NCBI RefSeq assembly: GCF_019670105.1
Contig: NZ_AP023032.1
Coordinates: forward strand, 2,412,972 to 2,476,971
Direction: 5' to 3'
Source of the DNA: Agarivorans albus
GTDB lineage: Bacteria > Pseudomonadota > Gammaproteobacteria > Enterobacterales > Celerinatantimonadaceae
Length of the DNA stretch: 64,000 nt
Shown here piece after piece: positions 37,829 through 46,243 of this stretch (the first letter of the stretch is position 1; each line of letters starts with the position of its first letter). Both the position numbers and the translations under genes were made by a program. Below the pieces are notes generated by a model that was not told the DNA's origin, did not search any database, and saw nothing but the letters and a program-made list of their open reading frames with translations.

Positions 37829-38746
37829 TTAGTTTACTTCTTTTCTAAGTTGCTCTACTTGATCAAGTGAACCTAAATCAGTGCCCTGCCTGCTAGCGGA
37901 TGCAGCGCCACAAGCCAAACCATAAGGTAAAGCCTGAGCTAATGATTCGCCTAAACTTAGGCGCCAAACCAATCCGGCCACCATAGAATCTCCGGCCCCA
38001 ATTGGGTTAGCTTCAACAATACTCGGGCTGGTAAACTCGGCGCATTGCTGTTCATTTGCCATTAGCGCGCCTTTTTTACCTAGAGACACAACTAAGTTCT
38101 TAGGTCCCATGGCGAGTAAAGCTTGGGTCCAGCCTTGAGTTTGTTTTAACTCCTCGCTACTTAAACCCAATAGCTCTTGAGCTTCGTCTAGGTTAGGTTT
38201 AACTAAGCTTGGCTGAGCCAATATCCCTTCTCGCAGAGCCTCTCCACTGGTATCTAATACCGCATGTGCGCCAGCATTTTCAATCAGTGTAATAAGCTCT
38301 GCATAAAAGTTTGCTCTTACGCCCTTAGGTAAACTGCCACCCAATACCCACCAGTCACCTGCGTGGAGGTTTTGCTTAACTTGGTCGACTAAGCTTTTTA
38401 GCTCTTCTGGGCTAACTTCTGGGCCCGCTTCATTCACCTTAATATGTCGCTTGTTCCCCGCTTCCACAACGGTAACGTTGGTGCGGGTTTCGCCTGCTAT
38501 TTGAGTAAATTGGCTTTTAATGTCCATTTTACTCAATTCGCTTGCTAGGCGTTGACCAGTAAAGCCACCAATAAAACCCATTGCGGTGCTTGTTACACCA
38601 AGGTTTTTAAGCATCCGAGATACATTAAAACCCTTTCCACCGCAATCTAGGCGTGAGTGATTGGCACGACTTACACTATCAAAAGCAAACTCATCTATTT
38701 GCAGCTCTAAATCAGCAGCTGGATTTAGTGTTAATGTGTAAATCAT
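37829..38746 (-). CDS. fruK: 1-phosphofructokinase-type PfkB sugar-phosphate kinase
   Basis: 305 aa using ATG 38744-38746, with AAGGA 6 nt upstream (an ATG two codons earlier sits on the Shine-Dalgarno itself). Motifs: LTLNPAADLELQID at the start, GGKGFNVSRMLKNLG, and the catalytic NPIGAGDSMVAG near residue 250. FruK makes fructose-1,6-bisphosphate from fructose-1-phosphate; LacC-type tagatose-6-phosphate kinase is a close alternative. Last gene of the PTS operon, supplying the final phosphorylation before aldolase. Confidence 0.82.
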   Translation of the reverse strand: MIYTLTLNPAADLELQIDEFAFDSVSRANHSRLDCGGKGFNVSRMLKNLGVTSTAMGFIGGFTGQRLASELSKMDIKSQFTQIAGETRTNVTVVEAGNKRHIKVNEAGPEVSPEELKSLVDQVKQNLHAGDWWVLGGSLPKGVRANFYAELITLIENAGAHAVLDTSGEALREGILAQPSLVKPNLDEAQELLGLSSEELKQTQGWTQALLAMGPKNLVVSLGKKGALMANEQQCAEFTSPSIVEANPIGAGDSMVAGLVWRLSLGESLAQALPYGLACGAASASRQGTDLGSLDQVEQLRKEVN

Positions 38747-38755
38747 TGTCATTCC

Positions 38756-40486
38756 TTATAAGTAAGCTTCGAACAAGGCTTTTTCTGCTGCAATGTTCCA
38801 GGTGTTACCTTTACCTAAGGCATTTGCCACAGTAGGTAACTGTTCAGCTAGTTCATCTAACCCTAATAGCGGTAAATCTTCTAGCTGTGGGAAGATCAGG
38901 ATCTTGCCTGGGTATTTAGCATCAATCATCGCTTCAATACCATCTTTAGCCACATTCATACCGCCAATAGCTGCTACACAAATGGCAGGAGCAATGTTAC
39001 CCGCTACAGTGTTATCCATCACCACTGTTTGGTCTTCAATTGTTAAGCCTGACGTACCTGTGTATTGGGCATTACTAAGGTAAACAGAACTAAAGTCTAC
39101 CGGTGCCAAGGTGCCATTAGGAACACCAGCAAACAATACCAACATGCCGTCATCTTTCATAAAGGTAGCTGACTCGGCCATGATATCGGCATTTGGTACA
39201 CACACCACTACGTCGTCAGCTAACTTGCCTTTACTATGAGACTCTACAAATTCTGGCAGGCTCACTGGGTTGTTAATTGGGTTGTAAGTCACCAATTCAC
39301 AGTTGTTGCTTTCGGTTAAGCTAGCAAAACGCGCTTCAATTTCAGCTAAACGCTGGTCGTTAATGTCGGTCACAATCACTTGACGTGGACCGTCTTTAAG
39401 CTCAATTGCGCGCTGAACATGCATTTGACCCATTGGGCCACCGGCACCAACAAAAACAGCAAAGCCATCTTTTCTTAAATCACAGCGGTTGCGCTGCTCA
39501 CCGTAGGAGTCGGCTACATCTACACCACTATTACCAATAAAGGCTACGTAGTCGTAATGTAAACGGCCAACATCGGCATTTACTAAACCATCTACTGGTT
39601 TCTTACCGACCATATTCATGGTGCCGCGACGGGCAACATGTTTAGCAATACTCGTTAGTTCGTCGGCTGATTGTGGTGCTAGTACCACAATGTCATCAAA
39701 GCCTACGCCATCGGTAAACTCAGCAACTGCTTGCTCTAAGTTGCCAGCGTTAATGTCGTTGCGAATCAACACATTTTTAGCTTTGCTTTCTACCAAAAGA
39801 CGAAAAGCTTCCGGTACGTTGCTAAGAATTACAGTGGCAGGTGCTTCTAGGCCTTTAGAAAAGCCATAAGCTATTTGGTCATCGGCTTGGCCAGTAATCC
39901 ACATTACACCGCCTTGTTTTGGCTCTAAGCGACGACGCTGGGTATAAGACGCCCAAACACATCCCCAAGGTTCAAGTAACGCTGCTTCAGCAAAACCTAA
40001 TTCGTCAGACACTTTAAGCAAACATGAACCTGTATCAGTTTCTAATACTTCTGGCCCAATTAAGTGATACTGAGTTAAGCCGCCAGGAACCGTGTAACCG
40101 TAAGCGGTACTCTTACCATTTTGGTAAATATCTGGCTGCATCGCATAACGCTCACCCACTTTGTATTCACCACTAAGGCCTTCGCCCACTTTAACTACAG
40201 TGAGAGTGGCTTCATGGCCCAAACGCGTTGGTTCTTTGCGTAAATCTCGGTTGTACAGTTTAGGGTGCGAGCTACCTTGGTTAATTAACTTAACGTCAGA
40301 AAAGCACAGGCCTACTGCGTCAACTCGCACTAGCAGTTGGTTATCTGCTGGTTCAGGTACATTGAATAGTTCTGGCTGATTATCTTTACCAATGTTTTCC
40401 ACACCGGCGCCGTACATGTTCCAAGTGCTGGTGGTATTTGGTGTTGCTTGGTCTAGTTGTTGATATTTTTCGTATTGACTAGTCAT
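38756..40486 (-). CDS. SorE/YggP-like sugar-phosphate dehydrogenase with duplicated Rossmann unit
   Basis: 576 aa, about 150 longer than the related SorE/YggP enzymes (about 425). The zinc-type alcohol dehydrogenase domain (about 20-185) has C61 (VGLCFSDV), H91-E92 (RLGHEATL) and E172 (LLEPWG). It is followed by two Rossmann-like units: the first (about 193-325) has lost the glycine motif (ITGQADDQ), the second (about 341-500) keeps it (VGAGGPMGQ). The C-terminal part resembles SorE/YggP. It likely interconverts a hexitol phosphate and a ketose phosphate using NAD(P). It lies between the PTS fusion and the kinase. Confidence 0.8.
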   Translation of the reverse strand: MTSQYEKYQQLDQATPNTTSTWNMYGAGVENIGKDNQPELFNVPEPADNQLLVRVDAVGLCFSDVKLINQGSSHPKLYNRDLRKEPTRLGHEATLTVVKVGEGLSGEYKVGERYAMQPDIYQNGKSTAYGYTVPGGLTQYHLIGPEVLETDTGSCLLKVSDELGFAEAALLEPWGCVWASYTQRRRLEPKQGGVMWITGQADDQIAYGFSKGLEAPATVILSNVPEAFRLLVESKAKNVLIRNDINAGNLEQAVAEFTDGVGFDDIVVLAPQSADELTSIAKHVARRGTMNMVGKKPVDGLVNADVGRLHYDYVAFIGNSGVDVADSYGEQRNRCDLRKDGFAVFVGAGGPMGQMHVQRAIELKDGPRQVIVTDINDQRLAEIEARFASLTESNNCELVTYNPINNPVSLPEFVESHSKGKLADDVVVCVPNADIMAESATFMKDDGMLVLFAGVPNGTLAPVDFSSVYLSNAQYTGTSGLTIEDQTVVMDNTVAGNIAPAICVAAIGGMNVAKDGIEAMIDAKYPGKILIFPQLEDLPLLGLDELAEQLPTVANALGKGNTWNIAAEKALFEAYL

Positions 40487-40518
40487 CTTGATACCTACTC
40501 TTTATATTCTGTTTTCTA

Positions 40519-43143
40519 CTAAATAAGATCATCATGGTTTTTGTACATCGCCATGACGGCTTCGGAGCTACACATTTGCAGGGCTTTTTCTGCTTTAGCC
40601 TGCAACTTGCTGTAAGACACCGAACGAATGATGTTTTTTACTGCTGGAACATTAGCTGGACTTACCGACAGCTCTTGAACCCCCATTCCCACTAATAAAC
40701 AAGCAATGTTAGGGTCGGCTGCCATGTTGCCGCACACGCCTACCCACTTACCGTTGGCAGTGGCTGCTTTAACGGTCATAGAAATTAACCTCAACAAACC
40801 TGGATGGTAACTGTCAGCTTCACAGCACAACTCAGGGTTTAGTCTGTCCATCGCTAAGGTGTATTGGGTTAAATCGTTAGAACCGATAGAGAAGAAATCG
40901 ACATGTTTAGCTAAGGTGTCTGCCACTAAAGCGGCAGATGGCACTTCAACCATAATGCCTAAGGGCAGTTCAGGTGCATTAAGCGACACTCGAATCTTAT
41001 CGGCCATTTCTTTGGCTTTGGTCCATTCAGACATTTTGGCGATCATTGGGAACATAATGTGGATCCCTGATTTGCCAAATTGCTCTACTTGCCAAATTGC
41101 TGTGCGATAGATGGCTTCTAGTTGACGTTCAAACATGTCTTGGTGTTTAAACGATAAGCGTACTCCACGAACCCCTAAAAATGGGTTATCTTCGTGCGGC
41201 ATATCCATCCACGACACCGGTTTGTCACCACCAATATCCGCTGTTCTTACAACAAGTTGGCGATCGCCAAGCTCTTTCGCGATGCTTTTAAGTGCGTCTA
41301 TCTGTTGCTCAATGGAAGGTTCTTCGCTTGAAGCTTCAAACAAAAACTCGGTTCTAAGTAAGCCTGCGCCTTCTCCGCCATTTTCCAAGATACTTGGTGC
41401 ATCTTTAGGTTTAGCGATGTTACAAACTACTTCAATATGGCGACCATCTTTAGTTACAGCAGGTTCATGTTGATGCTCTGCTTCGGCTAAACGCATTTGT
41501 AACCAAGTGTCGATGTTTTGGCGTGCTTGCTCTAGTGTTTCGCTACTAGGGTTAATCACTACGCTAGCGCTTTGTGGATCGACCACTGCCATTTGTTGGT
41601 CTGCCACTTCGCACAACTTGCCAGCGCCAACACCAACCACTGCAGGAATACCCAAGCCTCGTGCAAGAATTGCCATATGACTGTTAGGACCACCTAACTC
41701 GGTAGCAATGGCTTTTACCGCTTTTCCCTCTAAGCCAGCAGTTTGCGAAGGTGAAAGATCTTTTGCCAACAAAATGAACTCTTCATCAGGGAAACTTAGT
41801 GTTTCAGCTGAGGTAAGAATGGCGATAACACGCTGGCTTACATCATTTAGGTCGGCTATACGTGCCTTTAGTCGCTCGTCTTCAACTTTAGATAAAGCAT
41901 CAATTTGTGACGTTAAGGCTTGTTGCCAAGACCAAGCAGCACTGTTGCCTTGCTCAATATATTGCAAGCATTCTTGATTTATCGTTTCGTCGCTTAGTAG
42001 CTGCTTTTGCGCTTTTAAAATAGCGGCCTCTTGTGGGGCTTTTTCTAACAGCTTGTTATGTAACTCGTCGCTTTGTTCAGCGGCTTTACTTAGCGCTTCT
42101 TGTAGTGCTTGCTTTTCATTACTTTCGCCACTGCCTTGCTGCTCAACATTAATGTTTGAGGCGCGCAGTACAAATATAGGAGCAGCGGCAATGCCGGGTG
42201 AGGCTGCCATCCCCTGCAGCACCGCATCACCAGTGGCATTAACTAAAGCCGGCAAGCCCGTTAAAGGATTAAACTCAGCATTAGCGTTATCTTCCTCACT
42301 GTCTAGGCCCGCTTTGATCATGTCTGCCAATAGCTGAACAGCTTGTTCGGCTTGCTCACCTTCGGCAGAAACAACTACTGAATCTCCCAGTTTTGCACCC
42401 ATGGCCAATAATGCAGCCATAGATTTTGCATTGGCAGATTGCTCACCGTTTCGAATGCGGATTTGAGTATTGGCAAAACTGGCCGCTTGTTCACTAAGCA
42501 AACTTGCTGGGCGAGCATGCATACCCGCTTCATCAACAATGAGAGCACTTTGGCTAATAGCAAAATCATCTTCAACCACTGCTTCTGCCGAAGCACCAGC
42601 TCCTAATGCGTTAATAATGTCGAACTTATCTTCTGTAGATGCTAGTTGAGCTGACAAAGTCTCATCCATTACAACCGTAGTTAGGGTTTGTAAAAGACTA
42701 AGATGGTCTTCGCCCTTAGCTGCAATGCCGACAACCAGCTTCACGCTATCGCCGTTGTCATTCCAACTAATGCCCTGGGGAATTTGCACAATAACCACAC
42801 CACTTTGCGCAACTAGGGGTTTTGCTTCGTTAACGCCATGGGGAATAGCCACGCCGTTAATTAAATAGGTACTTACTTTGTTTTCTCTTGCTTGCAAAGC
42901 GTCAAAGTAATCGGCGTTTACTAAACCTAGTGCCAACATTTGTTCAGACACAAAACGCAATACTTGTTCTTTGCTATTAAAATTTTGATTTAGAAAGATT
43001 TGCTTAGTTTCCACCTGTAGCGAATCTGGCTCTTTTTTAGCAGCAACTGGCTGCTCAATAGTGGCTGACTGCACCAATTCTGGTTGAGAGGCAACCTCTG
43101 TCTCTTTCTCACTGGAAGCGAATAAACTTTTAAAAAAGGACAT
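40519..43143 (-). CDS. EIIA-HPr-EI fusion PTS protein
   Basis: About 874 aa from ATG 43141-43143; a TTG nine codons upstream, with AAGG before it, is an alternative start. Domains: fructose/mannitol-type EIIA with active His in NGVAIPHGV (H111 of the longer form), HPr with EAGMHARPASLL (H218), and Enzyme I with GGPNSHMAILARG (H498) and a full PEP-binding barrel. It resembles FryA/FrwA-like multiphosphoryl transfer proteins. It would pass phosphate from PEP to the neighbouring EIICB without the housekeeping PtsHI. Cytoplasmic. Confidence 0.92.
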   Translation of the reverse strand: MSFFKSLFASSEKETEVASQPELVQSATIEQPVAAKKEPDSLQVETKQIFLNQNFNSKEQVLRFVSEQMLALGLVNADYFDALQARENKVSTYLINGVAIPHGVNEAKPLVAQSGVVIVQIPQGISWNDNGDSVKLVVGIAAKGEDHLSLLQTLTTVVMDETLSAQLASTEDKFDIINALGAGASAEAVVEDDFAISQSALIVDEAGMHARPASLLSEQAASFANTQIRIRNGEQSANAKSMAALLAMGAKLGDSVVVSAEGEQAEQAVQLLADMIKAGLDSEEDNANAEFNPLTGLPALVNATGDAVLQGMAASPGIAAAPIFVLRASNINVEQQGSGESNEKQALQEALSKAAEQSDELHNKLLEKAPQEAAILKAQKQLLSDETINQECLQYIEQGNSAAWSWQQALTSQIDALSKVEDERLKARIADLNDVSQRVIAILTSAETLSFPDEEFILLAKDLSPSQTAGLEGKAVKAIATELGGPNSHMAILARGLGIPAVVGVGAGKLCEVADQQMAVVDPQSASVVINPSSETLEQARQNIDTWLQMRLAEAEHQHEPAVTKDGRHIEVVCNIAKPKDAPSILENGGEGAGLLRTEFLFEASSEEPSIEQQIDALKSIAKELGDRQLVVRTADIGGDKPVSWMDMPHEDNPFLGVRGVRLSFKHQDMFERQLEAIYRTAIWQVEQFGKSGIHIMFPMIAKMSEWTKAKEMADKIRVSLNAPELPLGIMVEVPSAALVADTLAKHVDFFSIGSNDLTQYTLAMDRLNPELCCEADSYHPGLLRLISMTVKAATANGKWVGVCGNMAADPNIACLLVGMGVQELSVSPANVPAVKNIIRSVSYSKLQAKAEKALQMCSSEAVMAMYKNHDDLI

Positions 43144-43275
43144 GCTTATCTCGTTTTGTTGATTTAGCAAAACACCTTGCCGCGTAGGCTGGGCAATTTG
43201 ACGTAAATGGTTAATAAAGATGCGGCCTACAGCGGTACTGCTGTGCTGTAGGCGCTACCTAAAGAATGACTAAGC

Positions 43276-44676
43276 TCAGGCTTTAAGGCTTGCGACTAAT
43301 TTGTCGTAGAAGCTTGCATCCATGAAGTTTCCGATGCTCACGTGACGGGCACTAGGTAACTTCTCTTTGGCTCTGGCAGACAACTCTTGTTGAGTAATTA
43401 CAATGTCGGCATCATGCAAATCGTTGATGGCTGAATTGGTGACATTAATATCTAAGCCTGCATCTTTAATCTTGCCTCTTAGCACTGTGGCGCCCATGGC
43501 TGATGAGCCCATACCTGCATCACAAGCAACAACAATAGATTTCACTTCACCGCCGGCAGCTATTGAAGCGCTAGCACCTGCAGGGATTTGACCTTTTGAT
43601 TCTGCTTTGTTGGCATCAACCGCTGCTTGCGCTGCTTCTAAGTCATCAGTCTCTGATGCGTCTCGACGAATAATCACCGATGCAACTAGGAATGAAGTTG
43701 TTGCTGCAACAGCAATGGAACCTAGGGTTAGCAAGATACCCATACCACCAGTAGACATAAGCACTAAGGCAAATACCGAACCTGGAGATGGTGGACCTAC
43801 TAAGGCATTACCAGTAATCATATTGAAAGCAACGCCTGCCATACCACCAGCAATTACCGCGATGATTAAGCGTGGCTTCATTAAGATGTATGGGAAGTAA
43901 ATTTCGTGGATACCACCAAAGAAGTGGATAATAGATGCACCATACGCTGATTTTTGAGCAGTACCTTTACCTACAACCATGTAGGCAAGCAAAATGCCTA
44001 AACCAGGACCAGGGTTAGTCTCGATAAGATAGAAAATAGAAGCGCCAACTTCAGCTGATTGCTCAGCACCAAGTGGAGTAAATACGCCGTGGTTAATTGC
44101 ATTATTCAAGAACAAGATCTTAGCTGGCTCAACAATAATCGATACTAGCGGCAATAAAGAACGGTCTACAATCCAGCCCACACCATCGCCTAACGCGGTA
44201 GTTAGCACCGAAACCACAGGGCCAATAATCACATAAGCAACCATTGCCATGATCATGCCGATGATCCCAAGCGAGAAGTTGTTTACCAACATCTCAAAAC
44301 CCGGTTTAATTTTACCATGCACCCAAGTATCAAACTTAGAGATAGCAAGACCACCCAGCGGACCTACTATCATCGCGCCCATAAACATGGGGATGTCGGT
44401 TCCCACAATAACACCCATGGTGGTCACGGCACCGGCAACAGCTCCGCGATCTCCGCCGACAATTTTACCGCCGGTGTAACCAATGAGTAGAGGTAGTAAA
44501 TACAAGATCATTGGTCCAACTAAGGCGGCCAAACTCTCGTTAGGTAACCACCCTGTTGGGATGAATAAAGCTGTAATTAAACCCCACGCGATAAATGCCC
44601 CGATATTTGGCATAACCATCGCACTCAAAAAACGTCCGATTGACTGAACGCCAACCTTTAAATTGTTAGCAGACAT
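43276..44676 (-). CDS. Mannitol-type PTS EIICB transporter
   Basis: 466 aa. EIIC membrane domain (about 1-340) includes GGIHEIYFPY with E258, the substrate-site glutamate of MtlA. After a linker (345-375) the EIIB domain has the phosphocysteine C385 in VVACDAGMGSSAMGA, one residue off E. coli MtlA C384. There is no EIIA domain; it is supplied separately. It imports and phosphorylates a hexitol or similar polyol. Related to MtlA and CmtA; the real substrate is unproven. Confidence 0.88.
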   Translation of the reverse strand: MSANNLKVGVQSIGRFLSAMVMPNIGAFIAWGLITALFIPTGWLPNESLAALVGPMILYLLPLLIGYTGGKIVGGDRGAVAGAVTTMGVIVGTDIPMFMGAMIVGPLGGLAISKFDTWVHGKIKPGFEMLVNNFSLGIIGMIMAMVAYVIIGPVVSVLTTALGDGVGWIVDRSLLPLVSIIVEPAKILFLNNAINHGVFTPLGAEQSAEVGASIFYLIETNPGPGLGILLAYMVVGKGTAQKSAYGASIIHFFGGIHEIYFPYILMKPRLIIAVIAGGMAGVAFNMITGNALVGPPSPGSVFALVLMSTGGMGILLTLGSIAVAATTSFLVASVIIRRDASETDDLEAAQAAVDANKAESKGQIPAGASASIAAGGEVKSIVVACDAGMGSSAMGATVLRGKIKDAGLDINVTNSAINDLHDADIVITQQELSARAKEKLPSARHVSIGNFMDASFYDKLVASLKA

Positions 44677-44688
44677 TAGTCTAACTCC

Positions 44689-45189
44689 TTATTCCTTTAT
44701 GCTCGTAGTTGCTTTGAAATTTGACTCAAAGGCCAAGTTCAAGCTGTCGAGTATCACTCGCTCTTCATTTGTTGTTAGCCATAGTTCTATCATCGAAGGA
44801 TCTGTCATTAATTGAGCAATCGACGAAAATACATATGACTGAGACTCTCTAAGCTTTTTTAAATTTTCTTTTAGAGGTACAGCAAGCAAGAAGATGATGC
44901 GAACATCCTCATCCTCTTCATTCCAGTAAAACTCATCACTCTTTACTCGAACGAAACACAACACCGGTTCATTGATGTGTTGAGTAATTACGTGGGGAAT
45001 AGCAGTATGTTGCCCGGCAAATGTACTAACAATGTTCTCGCGTTTAATAATGTCGTTATATAAGCCGGTTGGGTCTGTGGTTTTGCGTAACAAAAACAAT
45101 TGAGCACATATGCTGTATAAAGCTTCATCTTTAGACTCAGCTTCGAAGTCGAGCAATATGCTTTGTTTTGTTATCAGATCCTGATTCAT
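44689..45189 (-). CDS. PTS EIIA of the mannitol/fructose family
   Basis: 166 aa using ATG 45187-45189, which has GAGGG 7 nt upstream. The active histidine lies in GQHTAIPHVI (H66), with the typical fold marks FAGQHTAIPH and EDVRIIFLLAVP. It would phosphorylate the EIIB domain of the next gene. First gene of the five-gene leftward PTS operon, divergent from a DeoR regulator. The operon therefore carries two EIIA domains, this one and that in the fusion. Confidence 0.88.
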   Translation of the reverse strand: MNQDLITKQSILLDFEAESKDEALYSICAQLFLLRKTTDPTGLYNDIIKRENIVSTFAGQHTAIPHVITQHINEPVLCFVRVKSDEFYWNEEDEDVRIIFLLAVPLKENLKKLRESQSYVFSSIAQLMTDPSMIELWLTTNEERVILDSLNLAFESNFKATTSIKE

Positions 45190-45430
45190 TGTTATCCCTC
45201 GCATCACGTTAAACCGAGTATAGAAAGTGAAATTTATGTGTCAAAGAAGGTGATTAGATTTGACGTCATATAACGATTGGCTTTAACAAAACAGCAACAC
45301 TCGCATTTTTATAGTCATATCTAATCATAGGCGATCATTTGCAATCAAAAACTCTGTGATCGGGGTAAAAGTTTTCAAATCGTAATCAACTACAATCTTT
45401 TTTAATCAAGAAGATTTCAAGAGTTTTCAA

Positions 45431-46198
45431 ATGCCAGCCAAGCTTCGTCATAATAGAATTTTAGACCACCTCCAAGAGAATACTGTGGCCAGTGTTCAAC
45501 AATTAGTAGAGCTTCTAGATTGCTCTCCTGCTACAGTTCGCCGCGACATTATCGACCTAGATACCCAAGGAAAATTAAAAAAGATACGTAACGGCGCCGA
45601 GAAGATACTCTCGCCCAATGTTGTTAGTTCACCCGGTATGGTGGGGTTTTATCCAAACATATCTGACTATGAAAACTATGAAGAGTCAGACCGCATTGCG
45701 CGTAAAGCAGTAGACTTGTGTGAAGTAAGAGACAACATTTTTGTTGGTGAAGGGCAGATCCCATTCTTAATGGGGAAATATTTAACTGATACTCATGTGC
45801 ATGTTTACTCTAACTACCTGCCTTTGCTTACTTATTTGATTTCTCAGAGCTACCCTCACCTAGTTGTTTTGGGTGGGCAGTACATTAAAAGCCAAAGCTT
45901 ATTAGTGTCTCCAGATAACCATACTTCGTATCAGGGGCGCTATTTAATAGTAAGCGGCGACGGCCTTACCGAAGCGGGTTTAACTAAGTCTGCCTTACTT
46001 ACCTTTATGGAAGAAAAGAAGATGCTGCAATACGCCGACAAAGTTGTCGCGATGGTATCGGCAGATAAAGTGGGCGTATTTGGAGGGCTATCGCTGTTTA
46101 GTTTAGATGAGATAGATATTGTGATTACCGGAGAAAACGCCGATAAGGCGATGATTGAACTGCTTCAAGAGAATAATATTCAGGTGTATTTGGTCTAA
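45431..46198 (+). CDS. DeoR-family sugar regulator
   Basis: 255 aa. The N-terminal helix-turn-helix (about 5-55) reads RILDHLQENTVASVQQLVELLDCSPATVRRDI, split by the family's usual pattern, and the C-terminal DeoR sensor domain follows (about 80-250), with FVGEGQ in place of the common DSGTT phosphate loop. It is divergent from the PTS operon across 241 bp and most likely represses it until a phosphorylated sugar binds. A shared terminator follows. Confidence 0.87.
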   Translation: MPAKLRHNRILDHLQENTVASVQQLVELLDCSPATVRRDIIDLDTQGKLKKIRNGAEKILSPNVVSSPGMVGFYPNISDYENYEESDRIARKAVDLCEVRDNIFVGEGQIPFLMGKYLTDTHVHVYSNYLPLLTYLISQSYPHLVVLGGQYIKSQSLLVSPDNHTSYQGRYLIVSGDGLTEAGLTKSALLTFMEEKKMLQYADKVVAMVSADKVGVFGGLSLFSLDEIDIVITGENADKAMIELLQENNIQVYLV

Positions 46199-46212
46199 AT
46201 ATTACAGATAGT

Positions 46213-46240
46213 AAAAAGGGCGCTAATTACGCCCTTTTTT
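46213..46240. terminator. Bidirectional terminator between deoR-like and RND genes
   Basis: AAAAAGGGCG (46213-46222 region) pairs with CGCCCTTTTT around CTAATTA, with T runs on both strands. It separates convergent genes ending at 46198 and 46244. Confidence 0.9.
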
Positions 46241-46243
46241 CAT

